The notes under the pieces are model-generated. The model had not been told where the DNA came from. It saw only the letters and a list, made by a program, of their open reading frames with translations, and searched no databases. Position numbers and translations under genes: made by a program. Below are positions 8,583-17,269 of a stretch of DNA of 35,786 bases, piece after piece. Each line of letters begins with the position of its first letter. Position 1 is the stretch's first letter. Where the stretch lies: the NCBI GenBank assembly GCA_919901555.1, contig CAKKPG010000056.1, forward strand, positions 1 through 35,786, written 5' to 3'. The stretch comes from Nitrospiria bacterium (GTDB lineage: Bacteria > Nitrospirota > UBA9217).

Positions 8583-9690
8583 ATGCTGCTGGAAGATCTG
8601 AAACAGGAACTGGACAAAGTCAAGGCAAGAAGCGAATCGCTGCGGAGGCATCTTTGACGTTCCCGCCAAGGAAGCGCGTTTAGCCGAACTTTCCCGCCTC
8701 ATGGAGTCCCCGGGTTTCTGGGACGATCAAAGCAAGGCAAATACCATCCTGAAGGAAAAGGCCGTTATCGACCGTTCGCTCAAGGACATGACCACGTTCG
8801 TGCGGCGCCTGAATGATCTCGGCGCCATGGCCGAACTCGCCTCGGAAGAGGGCGGCGAGGCCATGCGGGGAGAGCTGGAGCGCGAGCTCGGCTCCATCAG
8901 GAAGGACATTTCCTCGGCCGAAGTGGCGGCGCTCCTTATGGGAGAACAGGATCTGTCCAACGCCATCGTCTCCATCCATCCCGGCGCGGGCGGCACCGAG
9001 GCCCAGGACTGGGCCGAGATGCTCATGCGCATGTATCTGCGCTGGGCCGAGAAGATCGGCTATACAACGGAGATCCTCGACTACCAGAACGGCGAAGAAG
9101 CGGGCGTAAAATCCGTCACCTTCACGGTTTCGGGCGACTATGCCTACGGCAGGACGAAGGCCGAGGCCGGCGTGCACCGCCTGGTGCGCATCTCGCCCTT
9201 TGACGCGAACAAGCGCAGGCACACGTCCTTTGCCTCGGTCTACGTCTATCCCGAGGTGGAAGAGAACATCGATATCGTCATCGACGAGAAGGAGCTGCGC
9301 ATCGATACCTACCGCTCCTCGAGCGCCGGGGGCCAGCACGTGAACAAGACGGACTCCGCCGTGCGCATCACCCACCTGCCCACGAACATCGTTGTCCAGT
9401 GCCAGAACGAGCGCTCGCAGCTCAAGAACAAGAACGTGGCCATGAAGGTGCTGCGGTCGCGGCTCTATGAATTGCGGAAAAAGGAGCAGGAAGAGAAGCT
9501 CGGCAAGCTGGTGAGCGAGAAGAAGGACATTGCCTGGGGGAACCAGATCAGGTCCTACGTGTTCCAGCCCTACCAGTTGGTGAAGGACCATCGTACCGGC
9601 GTGGAATCAGGGAACGTGAACGCCGTGATGGACGGCGAGATCGAGCAGTTCATCGAGGCATATTTGATGACAGTATCAAGTAGACAGTAG
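8583..9690 (+). CDS. prfB: Peptide chain release factor 2 (programmed +1 frameshift)
   Basis: RF2 recognises UAA and UGA and triggers peptide release. A 24-codon first frame starts at ATG 8583 (AGGAG upstream) and ends at UGA 8655-8657. The recoding site CGGAGG CAT CTT TGA C has the spacing of the E. coli site. The ribosome slips +1 on CTT and continues with GAC at 8656, giving 368 residues, close to the usual 365. The SPF codon-recognition tripeptide (LVRISPFD) and the GGQ catalytic loop (SAGGQHVNKTDSAV) are present. The slip site gives autoregulation: low RF2 favours frameshifting. The last codons (AGT AGA CAG TAG) already belong to the spacer repeat, which supplies the stop. The second frame alone would begin at ATG 8701 and lose the N-terminus. 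Confidence 0.96.
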
Positions 9691-9874
9691 GCAGCATACA
9701 GTAAACAGGGGGCAGGAGGCAGGAGGCAGGGGCAGTAAACAGTAGACAGTAGACAGCAGACAGTAGGCAGGGGTCAGGAGACAGAGACGACAGGCCGGGT
9801 CATCTTTTTAGCATTCCCTGTCTACTGTCTACTGCCTACTGTATGCTGTCTACTATCTACCGTCTACCGTCTAC
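9681..9874. repeat. Permuted TAGACAGTAGGCAG word repeat with inverted halves
   Basis: The left half is built from the words CAGTAGACAGTAGGCAG, CAGTAAACAG and GCAGGAGGCAGG. The right half (from about 9818) consists of their complements: CTGTCTACTGTCTACTGCC and TACTGTATGCTGTC. A long imperfect hairpin is therefore possible between the convergent prfB and amidase genes, and it may serve as a two-way transcript end. No protein is predicted here. Confidence 0.7.
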
Positions 9875-9881
9875 ACAGTTC

Positions 9882-11663
9882 TCATATCCCCGCCGTCTGC
9901 GGGTTCAGGGTATCAACGTATTTCTTGATCCCCTGGAACAGTGCCTCGGCAATGCTCTGGCGGTAGGAATCCTTTCGCAATAGTTTCTCTTCATCGGGGT
10001 TGCTGATGAACCCGACCTCGGCAAGGATGCTCGGCATTTCGGTATTAATGAGAACATAGAACAAGGCGCGCTTCACATCAAGATCGACCGCGTAGCGATT
10101 AACCGGCTTAAGAGTGGTCACGAGCGATTTCTGCACTACATTGGCAAAATGCACGGAAACGTCATCCTTGTTCTGATTACTCAGGTCTGCAAGCATTCGA
10201 TCCACAAGCATCCGCTTCAGTTCAGAGTCTATCTCGCTTAATCTCCTGGTTGTCATGGCATTCTCACGTGCTGCCGTTGCCATTGCGTCACGGTCTGATG
10301 CATGGATACCTTGGATATAGGTTTCAATGCCTCTCGCGCTCCGCCTCCTGTTTGCATTAACATGGATTGAGATAAAAAGATCCGCCTTGTTTGACCTGGC
10401 GACGAAAGGCCGTTTATCCAAGTCTACAAAAATGTCCCGGTCGCGTGTCATCACTACTTCGCACTTCAACTTCTCGCGTACGAGCTTCGACAGCCGTCTG
10501 GCTATATCGAGTGTGACATCCTTCTCTTTAAGGCCATATTTTCCAATTGCTCCCGGATCGTGTCCTCCGTGCCCGGCATCGATGGCGATCTTCTTGATCT
10601 TCAGCCCCATCTGCTCGGACAGGGAAAGTTTTTCTCCGCTGCTGCCGCCGCCCTCCGGTTTCTGTGTCGGGGGCTGTTCCTGGGCAGGCGTCTCAGCTTT
10701 CGGCGCCTCCTGGCCGGATTGTGCCGTCTGCACCGGGGGGCCGCCTGCTTCTCCGGTGATGTCGATGACGAGGCGCTCGGGGTCGTGGAGGGGGAAGGCC
10801 GCGTAGCTCTTGAGGCTGGCGAGGTCGAGGACGACACGGACGGTATCGGGCGTGAACTGGCTTGCGCGCACCTGCTTCAGGATGCCGTCGTTCACGGGAA
10901 GCGGCTCTTTGTTCAAGGAAGCGTCAATGCGGGCATTGCGCAGGTCGAAGACGAGCCTGTCGGGGTCTTTGAGCTCATGGGCCTGGAAGTTGATGGGCTT
11001 GTCCTGGTCGATGACAAGCCGGGTATAGGCCCCGCCGGACCAGTGCCGGATGCTCTTGACCACGCCCGTCTCCTTGCTGCTTTCCGGAGAGGCGATCACG
11101 GTCTCCTGAGGTTTTCGCAGCTCCTGCTCCTGTTTTCGTTTCCGGGAAACGAGGCCGAGCCGCGTCCTTGCCCGGCCCGTCCAGGTGCTGCCGGGGTAGA
11201 GTTCCTCCAGCTTCTCAAAGGTCCTTCCCGCGGCTATACGGTCTTTCCGGTAATCGAGATTGAGGTCAATGATCCGGGAAAGCGCTTCCGGCGCTTTCTC
11301 GTGTTTGGGGTATGCTGCCTGGCACTTTTCCGATGAGCGGACGGCTTCGTTCAGGTCTTTCGAATACTTGTTGAACTGGTACAGGTCGAAGTAGGCGCCT
11401 GACCGCTGAAAGCACGCGTCCGCCGCGCTGGGGCTCTTGGGATACTGCTTCTCCACCAGCTCAAAGGTGTGGATGCAGTCCATCCAGTAGGACCGGTATT
11501 TCTTTTTCTTGCTCGATTTTTTCAGGTCGGCCAGGCGTTCACAGGCGATAGAATACTTGCGCCCGGCCTCGGAGTTATTAGACGGGTAGGATTCGGCGGT
11601 AAACAACAGCAGGATGATGCAGGCCATGAAGGCCGCCAGGCATGTACGGCCGCGTATGAGCAT
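9882..11663 (-). CDS. N-acetylmuramoyl-L-alanine amidase, AmiC type, with AMIN domain
   Basis: It cleaves the amide bond between N-acetylmuramic acid and the stem peptide, normally at the septum in the periplasm. The 593 residues start with a signal peptide (LAAFMACIILLLFTAES). A TPR-like helical segment (about 40-165) precedes an AMIN domain (about 200-305; KSIRHWSGGAYTRLVID and RLVIDIT) that in this family binds peptidoglycan or localises the enzyme. A Pro/Gln/Glu-rich linker leads to the Amidase_3 domain (about 355-585). Zinc ligands are seen in IDAGHGGHDPGA and ISIHVNA, and the catalytic glutamate in SILAEVGFISNP. The helical N-terminal extension is longer than in E. coli AmiC. The gene lies downstream of the ribosomal operon but is separated from it by a terminator. 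Confidence 0.93.
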   Translation of the reverse strand: MLIRGRTCLAAFMACIILLLFTAESYPSNNSEAGRKYSIACERLADLKKSSKKKKYRSYWMDCIHTFELVEKQYPKSPSAADACFQRSGAYFDLYQFNKYSKDLNEAVRSSEKCQAAYPKHEKAPEALSRIIDLNLDYRKDRIAAGRTFEKLEELYPGSTWTGRARTRLGLVSRKRKQEQELRKPQETVIASPESSKETGVVKSIRHWSGGAYTRLVIDQDKPINFQAHELKDPDRLVFDLRNARIDASLNKEPLPVNDGILKQVRASQFTPDTVRVVLDLASLKSYAAFPLHDPERLVIDITGEAGGPPVQTAQSGQEAPKAETPAQEQPPTQKPEGGGSSGEKLSLSEQMGLKIKKIAIDAGHGGHDPGAIGKYGLKEKDVTLDIARRLSKLVREKLKCEVVMTRDRDIFVDLDKRPFVARSNKADLFISIHVNANRRRSARGIETYIQGIHASDRDAMATAARENAMTTRRLSEIDSELKRMLVDRMLADLSNQNKDDVSVHFANVVQKSLVTTLKPVNRYAVDLDVKRALFYVLINTEMPSILAEVGFISNPDEEKLLRKDSYRQSIAEALFQGIKKYVDTLNPQTAGI

Positions 11664-11707
11664 AATTTTCCTGCCTTTTTTTTAACCGAATCCCGGGTAG
11701 AAGTCAA

Positions 11708-11737
11708 TAAAAAAAGCCCCGGGAAAAGCCGGGGCTT
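11708..11737 (-). terminator. Rho-independent terminator of the thrS-infC-rpmI-rplT unit
   Basis: On the minus strand AAGCCCCGG, a 6-base loop and CCGGGGCTT form a 9-bp stem followed by a T run. It sits downstream of rplT and before the amidase start. Confidence 0.85.
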
Positions 11738-11756
11738 GTTTGGCTGTTTTGGGAAC

Positions 11757-11830
11757 CGGTGACGGGGAGAAACGGTGACGGGGAGATTTTTTCAGTCTCC
11801 GATCCACCCGCTCCCCGATTTTCCGATTCG
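11757..11830. repeat. Permuted GGTGACGGGGAGA word repeat
   Basis: GGTGACGGGGAGA occurs twice in direct orientation (near 11757 and 11774). It is followed by related opposite-strand words (TCTCCGATCC, CTCCCCGATTTTCCGATTCG). It fills the space between the terminator and the rplT end. Confidence 0.5.
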
Positions 11831-11853
11831 TCGTTACCGCAAGGGAGAACTGA

Positions 11854-12207
11854 TTACGATGCTGTCTTTGCCGACTCGGCCAGCTTGGTGAAACCCGCCG
11901 GGTCAGCCACTGCCAGGTCAGCCAGGATCTTCCGGTCAAGGCCGATGCCCGCCTTGGTGAGACCGGCGATGAACTTGCTGTAGGACAGGCCGTTCAGCCT
12001 GGCTGCGGCATTGATGCGCGCGATCCAGAGCCTGCGGAAGTCCCGCTTGCGCACCTTCCGGTCACGGTAGGCGTACTTCAGCGCCCGGTCAACGGCCTCG
12101 GTGGCGCTGCGGAACAGCCTGGATTTAGCGCCCCAGTAGCCCTCGGCCAGGTTGAGCACCCTCTTTCTTCTGGCCCTCGTCTTGGGGCCGCCTTTTGCTC
12201 TCGGCAT
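11854..12207 (-). CDS. rplT: 50S ribosomal protein L20
   Basis: The 117 residues begin with the typical [18 protein letters not shown] and keep the family signature region ([20 protein letters not shown]). L20 binds 23S rRNA early in large-subunit assembly. In enterobacteria it also represses its own operon at the mRNA level; whether that holds here cannot be told. AAGGAGGTCATT precedes the ATG. It is the last gene of the thrS-infC-rpmI-rplT unit. pheS does not follow it, unlike in many bacteria. Confidence 0.97.
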   Translation of the reverse strand: MPRAKGGPKTRARRKRVLNLAEGYWGAKSRLFRSATEAVDRALKYAYRDRKVRKRDFRRLWIARINAAARLNGLSYSKFIAGLTKAGIGLDRKILADLAVADPAGFTKLAESAKTAS

Positions 12208-12227
12208 TTCAATGACCTCCTTAAAAA

Positions 12228-12295
12228 ATCATGATACATGACACCGGATGCATGACAGGAAACCGACTCTTAACCTGCATCATGCATCTTGAAAC
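12228..12295. repeat. Permuted ATGATACATGACA word repeat
   Basis: The words CATGATACATGACA, GGATGCATGACAGG, CTGCATCATGCATCTTG occupy the spacer between rpmI and rplT. They contain no ORF and are partly self-complementary. Confidence 0.5.
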
Positions 12296-12505
12296 TTACC
12301 TTGCCCCGTAGGGGATCATCCTCTTGATGTTGGCAACGTTGACCTTGTCGATGAGGACCGACTTGGACAGCCTGCCTTTGCGCGACGGGCTCTTGCCGGT
12401 GAGAAGGTGTCTCTTCCAGCCCTTGCTCCTCTTGACCTTGCCCGTGCCGGTTACCTTCAGCCTCTTGGCAGCGCTCCGCCTTGTTTTTAATTTAATTTTC
12501 GCCAT
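12296..12505 (-). CDS. rpmI: 50S ribosomal protein L35
   Basis: This 69-residue, strongly basic protein has the L35 pattern KIKLKTRRSAAKRLKVTGTG and KRSKGWKRHLLTGKSPSRKG. L35 is a small component of the large ribosomal subunit. It lies between infC and rplT in the order found in most bacteria. The C-terminal IKRMIPYGAR is typical. Confidence 0.97.
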   Translation of the reverse strand: MAKIKLKTRRSAAKRLKVTGTGKVKRSKGWKRHLLTGKSPSRKGRLSKSVLIDKVNVANIKRMIPYGAR

Positions 12506-12631
12506 ACTCTTTCCTTTCCGCCTATTGGGAAACCGGGACAGCCCGGACCCCTGAAAATGTATGAAAAACGCGGACCCCGGATACCGCTCGCCCTCTTCTG
12601 AAAATAATGGCGAGCAGACACCGACGGACCT

Positions 12632-13150
12632 CTATTTTTTCAGCCCGAGCATCATCGTCATGTTTCTTCCTTCCATGAGGGGACGCTGTTCCACGGACGC
12701 CACGGTCTCCAGGTCCTTGACGATGCGGTCGAGCAGGACCCTTCCCTGCTGGGTGTGGGCCATCTCCCTGCCCCGGAACATGATGGTAACCTTGACCTTG
12801 TCCCCTTCTTCGAGGAACCGCTTGATGTTGTTCGTCTTGAACTCAACGTCATGATCGTCGGTACGGGGCCGGAGCTTCACTTCTTTGACTGAGATAACGG
12901 TCTGGTGCTTCCGGGACTCGCTCGCCTTTTTGCTCAGCTCGTACTTGTACTTGCCGAAGTCCATGATGCGGCAGACCGGCGGCTTTGCCGTGGGCGCCAC
13001 TTCCACCAGGTCCAGTCCCAACTCCTCGGCCTTCTTGATCGCGTCCCTGACCTGCAGGATGCCGAGTTGTTCGCCGTTCGAATCGATGACCCGAACTTCC
13101 TTCACCCTGATCCCGTAATTCACTCTTACCGTAATTTTACCGCTACTGAT
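12632..13150 (-). CDS. infC: Translation initiation factor IF-3, non-ATG start
   Basis: IF-3 binds the 30S subunit, discriminates start codons and prevents early subunit joining. The N-domain (RVNYGIRVKEVRVIDSNGEQ, LGILQVRDAIKKAEELGLDL) and the C-domain (VEFKTNNIKRFLEEGDKVKV, MFRGREMAH) are complete at about 172 residues. There is no ATG or GTG upstream of the conserved N-terminus. Candidates are TTG at 13156, directly against the thrS stop codon, and ATC at 13150. The near-perfect Shine-Dalgarno AAGGGGGTGAT ends 4-14 bases upstream and fits ATC better (9 bases from GGGGG), so I place the start there with reservation. A rare start codon is a known self-control device of infC, because IF-3 rejects such codons. 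Confidence 0.9.
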   Translation of the reverse strand: MSSGKITVRVNYGIRVKEVRVIDSNGEQLGILQVRDAIKKAEELGLDLVEVAPTAKPPVCRIMDFGKYKYELSKKASESRKHQTVISVKEVKLRPRTDDHDVEFKTNNIKRFLEEGDKVKVTIMFRGREMAHTQQGRVLLDRIVKDLETVASVEQRPLMEGRNMTMMLGLKK

Positions 13151-13156
13151 AGACAA

Positions 13157-15097
13157 TCACCCCCTTGTAAGTTCCGTTGTCGTTCGTTTTTCCTGTATGA
13201 TCGAATGTACCTTTGTGATAAATTCATCCATCGCCATGGCCCCCAGGTCTTTTCCGCCCCGTTCGCGCACCGCCACGGCGTTCTGCTGGACCTCTTTGTC
13301 GCCCACCACGAGAATGTAGGGCACTTTCTCCAGCGCAGCCTCGCGGATCTTGAACCCGATCTTCTCGGAGCGGGCGTCGAGCTCCGTCCTGAGGCCCGCT
13401 GCAAGCAGCTTGTCCCGCACGTCTTTTGCGTAGTCAAGCTGCTTGTCCGTGATCGTCACAACCTTCGCATGGACCGGCGCGAGCCAGACCGGAAATGCGC
13501 CGGCATAGTGCTCGATGAGCATCCCGAAGAACCGCTCAAGCGACCCCAGAAGGGCCCGGTGGACAACGTAAGGCCGGTGCGCCTGGTTGTCGACGCCGAT
13601 GAAGTTCATATCGAACCGCTCGGGCAGGTTAAAGTCGAACTGGACCGTGGAGCACTGCCACAGCCTGCCCAGGGCGTCTTTGATCTTGATGTCGATCTTG
13701 GGCCCGTAAAATGCCCCGCCGGCCTCGTCGAGCTCGTACGCGAGTTCCGCCTTGTCCGCGGCGAGCTTGAGCGCCTGCGTGGCCTGCTCCCACATGCGGT
13801 TGTCGCCGACGGAGTTTTCCGGCCGCGTCGCGATGTAGGCTTTGAAATCATCGAACCCGAAGGTCTTGAGCATCTTGACCACGAAACCGATGACCCGGAT
13901 GATCTCCGCCTCCATCTCCTCGGGAGCGACGAAGATGTGGGCGTCATCCTGCGTAAAGCCCCGGACCCGGAGAAGGCCGTGCAGCACGCCGGACCGCTCG
14001 AAGCGGTATACCGTGCCGAGTTCGGCGAACCGCATCGGCAGTTCCCGGTAGGAGCGGAGCTTGTTCTTGTAGATCATGATGTGGAACGGGCAGTTCATGG
14101 GCTTCACGTAATACTCCTGCCCTTCCACATCCATGGAAGAATACATGTTCTCCCGGTAAAAGCTCAGGTGGCCCGAGGTCTCCCACAATGTCGCACGTCC
14201 TACATGGGGGGAGTACACGAAGTCGTAGCCATTCTTCTGGTGCTCATCGCGCCAGAAGTCCTCGATGGTCTTCCGGATGAGCGCTCCCCGGGGATGCCAT
14301 AGAACAAGACCGGCGCCCGACTCCTCGGAGATCGAGAACAGGTCGAGTTCCTTGCCGAGCTTTCGGTGGTCCCTGCGCTTGATCTCCTCGAGCCGTGCAA
14401 GATGGGCATCCAGGGCATCCTTGGTCGTGAACGAGATGCCGTAGATGCGCTGGAGCATCTTGTTCTTCTCGTTCCCGCGCCAGTACGCGCCGGCCACGGA
14501 GAGGAGCTTGAAGGCCTTGATCTTTGCCGTGGACGGGAGATGCGGTCCCCGGCAGAGGTCGGCGAAATCATCCTGTTCGTAGATCGAAACCGTGTTGTCG
14601 GGCAGCTCGTTGATCAGCTCGACCTTGTACGTTTCCGATCGCTTTTGAAAGAACGTCAAGGCTTCCGCCTTGGTAAGATTCCGTCTCGTTATCCTGCTGC
14701 CGGCCTTGACCAGCTCAGCCATCTTCTGTTCGATCTTCGCGAGGTCTTCGGGCGTGAAGGGACGCTCAAAGTCGAAATCGTAGTAAAAACCTTCTTCGAT
14801 CGCCGGCCCGATCGCAACCTTTGCCTGCGGAAAGAGCTGCTTGACGGCATGGGCCAGAAGGTGCGAAGTGCTGTGCCAGTACACTTCGCGGCCCTCGCTG
14901 CTCCCGAAGGTGACGATCTCTGCCGCGGAATCCTTTTCAACGGGAATGTTCAGATCCTGAAGCCGGCCGTCCAGCTTAACGGCGAGGGCGTCCTTTGCCA
15001 GGCGGGGACCAATCTTCTCAGCGACTTCCTGACCGGTAACGCCCGCGGGGAATACCTTCTCGGAACCGTCAGGCAGCCTGAGCCGTATTTCACTCAT
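13157..15097 (-). CDS. thrS: Threonyl-tRNA synthetase
   Basis: It charges tRNA-Thr. The 646 residues match the usual length. The TGS domain (1-62) is followed by the editing domain with the HxxxH motif (HSTSHLLAH) and a later C-x-x-x-H region (DLCRGPH). The class II catalytic core has YVKPMNCPFHI, RFAELGTVYRFERSG and RVRGFTQDDAHIF. The C-terminal anticodon-binding domain ends near KVHSIIQEKRT. The stop codon TGA directly abuts the proposed infC starts, so translation is probably coupled. tRNA-Val lies 42 bases upstream with no promoter between, so thrS seems to be expressed from the tRNA promoter. Confidence 0.97.
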   Translation of the reverse strand: MSEIRLRLPDGSEKVFPAGVTGQEVAEKIGPRLAKDALAVKLDGRLQDLNIPVEKDSAAEIVTFGSSEGREVYWHSTSHLLAHAVKQLFPQAKVAIGPAIEEGFYYDFDFERPFTPEDLAKIEQKMAELVKAGSRITRRNLTKAEALTFFQKRSETYKVELINELPDNTVSIYEQDDFADLCRGPHLPSTAKIKAFKLLSVAGAYWRGNEKNKMLQRIYGISFTTKDALDAHLARLEEIKRRDHRKLGKELDLFSISEESGAGLVLWHPRGALIRKTIEDFWRDEHQKNGYDFVYSPHVGRATLWETSGHLSFYRENMYSSMDVEGQEYYVKPMNCPFHIMIYKNKLRSYRELPMRFAELGTVYRFERSGVLHGLLRVRGFTQDDAHIFVAPEEMEAEIIRVIGFVVKMLKTFGFDDFKAYIATRPENSVGDNRMWEQATQALKLAADKAELAYELDEAGGAFYGPKIDIKIKDALGRLWQCSTVQFDFNLPERFDMNFIGVDNQAHRPYVVHRALLGSLERFFGMLIEHYAGAFPVWLAPVHAKVVTITDKQLDYAKDVRDKLLAAGLRTELDARSEKIGFKIREAALEKVPYILVVGDKEVQQNAVAVRERGGKDLGAMAMDEFITKVHSIIQEKRTTTELTRG

Positions 15098-15139
15098 AGT
15101 ATGCCATATCTCATAAGCTGTCGATAATCAAGGAATTAA

Positions 15140-15214
15140 TGGTAGGCCCGGGCGGTTTCGAACCGCCGACCTCTACCGTGTCAAGGTAGCGCTCTCCCCC
15201 TGAGCTACGAGCCT
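15140..15214 (-). tRNA. tRNA-Val (GAC)
   Basis: It is 75 nt with CCA encoded. The acceptor stem AGGCTCG pairs with CGGGCCT (one G-T pair). The anticodon stem is CTACC/GGTAG with loop TTGACAC, so the anticodon is GAC. The T arm is GGCGG-TTCGAAA-CCGCC. Confidence 0.97.
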
Positions 15215-15233
15215 GTTTTTTCAACGAATGTGG

Positions 15234-15262
15234 ATTTTATGAAATTTCCGGGGGATTGTCAA
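15234..15262 (-). promoter_or_regulatory. Sigma70 promoter for tRNA-Val and thrS operon
   Basis: Perfect TTGACA (15262-15257), 17 bases, then TAAAAT (15239-15234). The predicted start is about 13 bases before the tRNA 5' end. Confidence 0.8.
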
Positions 15263-15390
15263 GAATAAAAAACCGAAAACCCGTTGAATTCCCGCATGAA
15301 ACACGCGCCCCCTTGCTGCTCTCCGCCTCCCGGTCCAAGGCCGTCACGAGGATTGCTTTCCGATATAATCCCTCGAACGGCGCTCTCCTG

Positions 15391-15420
15391 AAAATAAAAA
15401 AGCCGATCCCTTGACCGACT
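15391..15420 (-). terminator. Rho-independent terminator after tRNA-Arg
   Basis: On the minus strand AGTCGGTC-AAGG-GATCGGCT forms an 8-bp stem with two G-T pairs, followed by TTTTTATTTT. It separates tRNA-Arg from the tRNA-Val/thrS promoter. Confidence 0.8.
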
Positions 15421-15430
15421 TTCTTCAATC

Positions 15431-15507
15431 TGGTGCCCCTGGGGTGATTCGAACACCCGGCACGCGGTTTAGGAAACCGCTGCTCTATCCACCTGAGCTA
15501 CAGGGGC
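15431..15507 (-). tRNA. tRNA-Arg (CCT)
   Basis: It is 77 nt with CCA encoded. The acceptor GCCCCTG pairs with CAGGGGC. The anticodon stem GCGGT/ACCGC carries loop TTCCTAA, so the anticodon is CCT (codon AGG). The T loop is TTCGAAT. Confidence 0.97.
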
Positions 15508-15520
15508 ATGCATCTAAACA

Positions 15521-15599
15521 CAATTGTAAATTTCAAAATGTAAATTGAAGATTGTAAAATTGAGGTCGAAAATTTAAAATTTCCAATTTTAAATTTCCA
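15521..15599. repeat. AT-rich permuted AATTTAAAATTTCC word repeat
   Basis: The words TTGTAAATTTCAAAATGTAA, AATTTAAAATTTCC and AATTTTAAATTTCC are strongly AT-rich against a GC-rich background and largely self-complementary. They lie between the sigma-factor gene and tRNA-Arg. A related block is at 25221-25318. Confidence 0.6.
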
Positions 15600-15612
15600 G
15601 TGCATTTCCTGA

Positions 15613-16563
15613 TTACAGCATTCCTTCCAAATCTATCTTCTTCCGCTTGGTGATGGCACGGAGCTTGTTGAGGGCCTGGGTCTCGATCTGCCGCACCCGC
15701 TCCCTGGTGATCCCGAACTCCTTGCCGATGCTGTCCAGGGTCTTCGGCTCGCCGTCGTTCAGGCCGAAGCGCATCTCGATGACCTTGCGTTCGCTCACCG
15801 AGAGCTGGGTGAGCCACTCGTCGATGTGCTCCCGCCTGCGGATGTCATCGGAGAAGTTCGCCGGCGACAGGGCATTGGTGTCCTGGAGAATGTCCTTGAG
15901 CGTGTCCTCTTCCTGGTCGCCGATGAGCATGTCCAGCGAGTACGTTTCCCGCACCACCTGGGATATGCTGCGCGCCTTGTCTACGCTCACGCGCATTTTT
16001 TTGGCGATCTCTTCGATCTGCGGCTCCCGGCCGAGCTGCTGCGTCAGCTGGCGCATGGCGCGCATGTACGAGTTGACGATCTCTGCAATATGTACGGGGA
16101 GGCGGATGGTCCGCGTCTGGTTTACGATGGCCCGCTCGATGGCCTGCTTGATCCACCACGAGGCGTAGGTGCTGAACTTGAAGCCCTTCTCGTACTGGAA
16201 CTTTTCCACCGCCCTGATGAGGCCGAGGTTGCCCTCTTCGATGATGTCCGAGAACGGCAGGCCCCGGTTGATGTACTTCTTGCCGATGGCCACGACGAGC
16301 CGCAGATTGGCTTCGATCATCCTGGCCCGGGCCTCGGCGTCGCCGCGGGCGATCCGCTTCGCGAGTTCCTGTTCTTGTTCAAAGGTAAGGAGGGGGGTCT
16401 TCCGGATCTCTTTGAGGTAATACTTGATGGCGTCCAGTCCCCGTTGGGACGGTGACTCGTCGGCGCCGGTTATCTTCTCGGTCTCTTCCTTCTCCTCTAT
16501 TTCCTCGCTGTAGGGCTCATCAACGCCCATGAGATCATCGACTGACTTCTCCCGTTCACTCAT
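15613..16563 (-). CDS. rpoS: RNA polymerase sigma factor, group 2, RpoS-like
   Basis: It directs RNA polymerase to alternative, usually stationary-phase or stress, promoters. At about 316 residues it lacks the long 1.1 region and the large insert of RpoD. Region 1.2 ([20 protein letters not shown]), region 2 ([36 protein letters not shown]), region 3 and the region 4 helix-turn-helix ([17 protein letters not shown]) are all intact. Two starts compete: GTG 16569, and ATG 16563 with GAGG five bases upstream; I prefer the latter. The nlpD-like gene ends 7 bases upstream, the classic nlpD-rpoS order. In E. coli the main rpoS promoter lies inside nlpD; whether that holds here is unknown. Confidence 0.93.
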   Translation of the reverse strand: MSEREKSVDDLMGVDEPYSEEIEEKEETEKITGADESPSQRGLDAIKYYLKEIRKTPLLTFEQEQELAKRIARGDAEARARMIEANLRLVVAIGKKYINRGLPFSDIIEEGNLGLIRAVEKFQYEKGFKFSTYASWWIKQAIERAIVNQTRTIRLPVHIAEIVNSYMRAMRQLTQQLGREPQIEEIAKKMRVSVDKARSISQVVRETYSLDMLIGDQEEDTLKDILQDTNALSPANFSDDIRRREHIDEWLTQLSVSERKVIEMRFGLNDGEPKTLDSIGKEFGITRERVRQIETQALNKLRAITKRKKIDLEGML

Positions 16564-16570
16564 CCACACC

Positions 16571-17269
16571 TCATTGGGGCAAGAAAAATAACGGATTTAC
16601 GGGTGTCCCGTTTTTTCTGATCTCGAAATGCACATGGTTCCCGCTGGCATTTCCCGTCCTGCCCACCCTGGCGATTACCTGTCCGGCGGTCACCGCGGCG
16701 CCCTCGGAGACCAGGTTGTACGAATTGTGTCCGTACAGCGTCGTGAATCCGTCCCGGTGGGTTATGTTCACGGCCTTCCCGTAATCCCCGGGACCCCAGC
16801 CCGAGCTGGCGACCACGCCGTCCGCCGCGGCCTTGATATCGGTCCCGGGCGGGCCGGCGATGTCTATCCCCTCGTGCATGCGGCTTTTCCGCATGCCGAA
16901 CCGGGAGGTGACCGTGCCCCGGAGCGGCCAGAGGAACCGGACATCGGCGGGAGCATCCTCCCGCGCCTCCTGCTGGGCCGGCTTGTTGATGTCGCCGGGC
17001 TCCGCAGCGGAAGGCACCTGAATGGTCTTTGCGCCCCCCGGTATGAAAAGGTACGCGCCCGCGTTGATCTCGAAGGTGTCGTCGAGGCGGTTTACCTTGG
17101 CGAGCGCGGCCACGTCCATGCCGTAGGCGCGGGATATTCTCCAGATCGTCTGGCCCGGCTCGATGCGGTGATACACGCCCTTCTCGCCGTTCTTTTTTAC
17201 GTAATAATAGTGCGGTCCAACGCACGCGGCGATGGAGAAGAGCACCACCGCCAGAGTCACCATCCGCAT
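16571..17269 (-). CDS. nlpD: NlpD-like lipoprotein: LysM plus M23 peptidase domain
   Basis: The likely start ATG 17269 gives a lipoprotein signal ([16 protein letters not shown]) with the acylated Cys at residue 17. GTG at 17290 is an alternative. A LysM domain ([20 protein letters not shown] to LFIPGG) binds peptidoglycan. The C-terminal M23/LytM domain starts at [14 protein letters not shown]. The zinc ligands that E. coli NlpD has lost are all present: HEGID, GHNS and HVHFEI. It could therefore be an active endopeptidase rather than only an amidase activator. It lies directly upstream of the rpoS-like gene. Together with the AmiC-type amidase at 9.9-11.7 kb it may form a septal cell-wall pair, but this is inference. 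Confidence 0.9.
   Translation of the reverse strand: MRMVTLAVVLFSIAACVGPHYYYVKKNGEKGVYHRIEPGQTIWRISRAYGMDVAALAKVNRLDDTFEINAGAYLFIPGGAKTIQVPSAAEPGDINKPAQQEAREDAPADVRFLWPLRGTVTSRFGMRKSRMHEGIDIAGPPGTDIKAAADGVVASSGWGPGDYGKAVNITHRDGFTTLYGHNSYNLVSEGAAVTAGQVIARVGRTGNASGNHVHFEIRKNGTPVNPLFFLPQ

Noticed and set aside
8680-9591. Minus-strand open frame of 303 codons opposite prfB
   Set aside because: It overlaps the RF2 gene completely; its composition is that of an antisense shadow.
9681-9874. CRISPR array
   Set aside because: The words vary in length and order and have no constant repeat-spacer rhythm; no cas genes are present. No other region looks like a CRISPR array either.
12905-14302. Long plus-strand open frame of 465 codons opposite thrS and infC
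   Set aside because: It is the mirror of thrS in a GC-rich genome. It has no family signature and no ribosome-binding site, while thrS on the other strand is unmistakable.
15098-15430. T-box or threonine attenuator before thrS
   Set aside because: The leader is occupied by tRNA-Val with a nearby promoter. No T-box sequence or Thr-rich leader peptide was seen.
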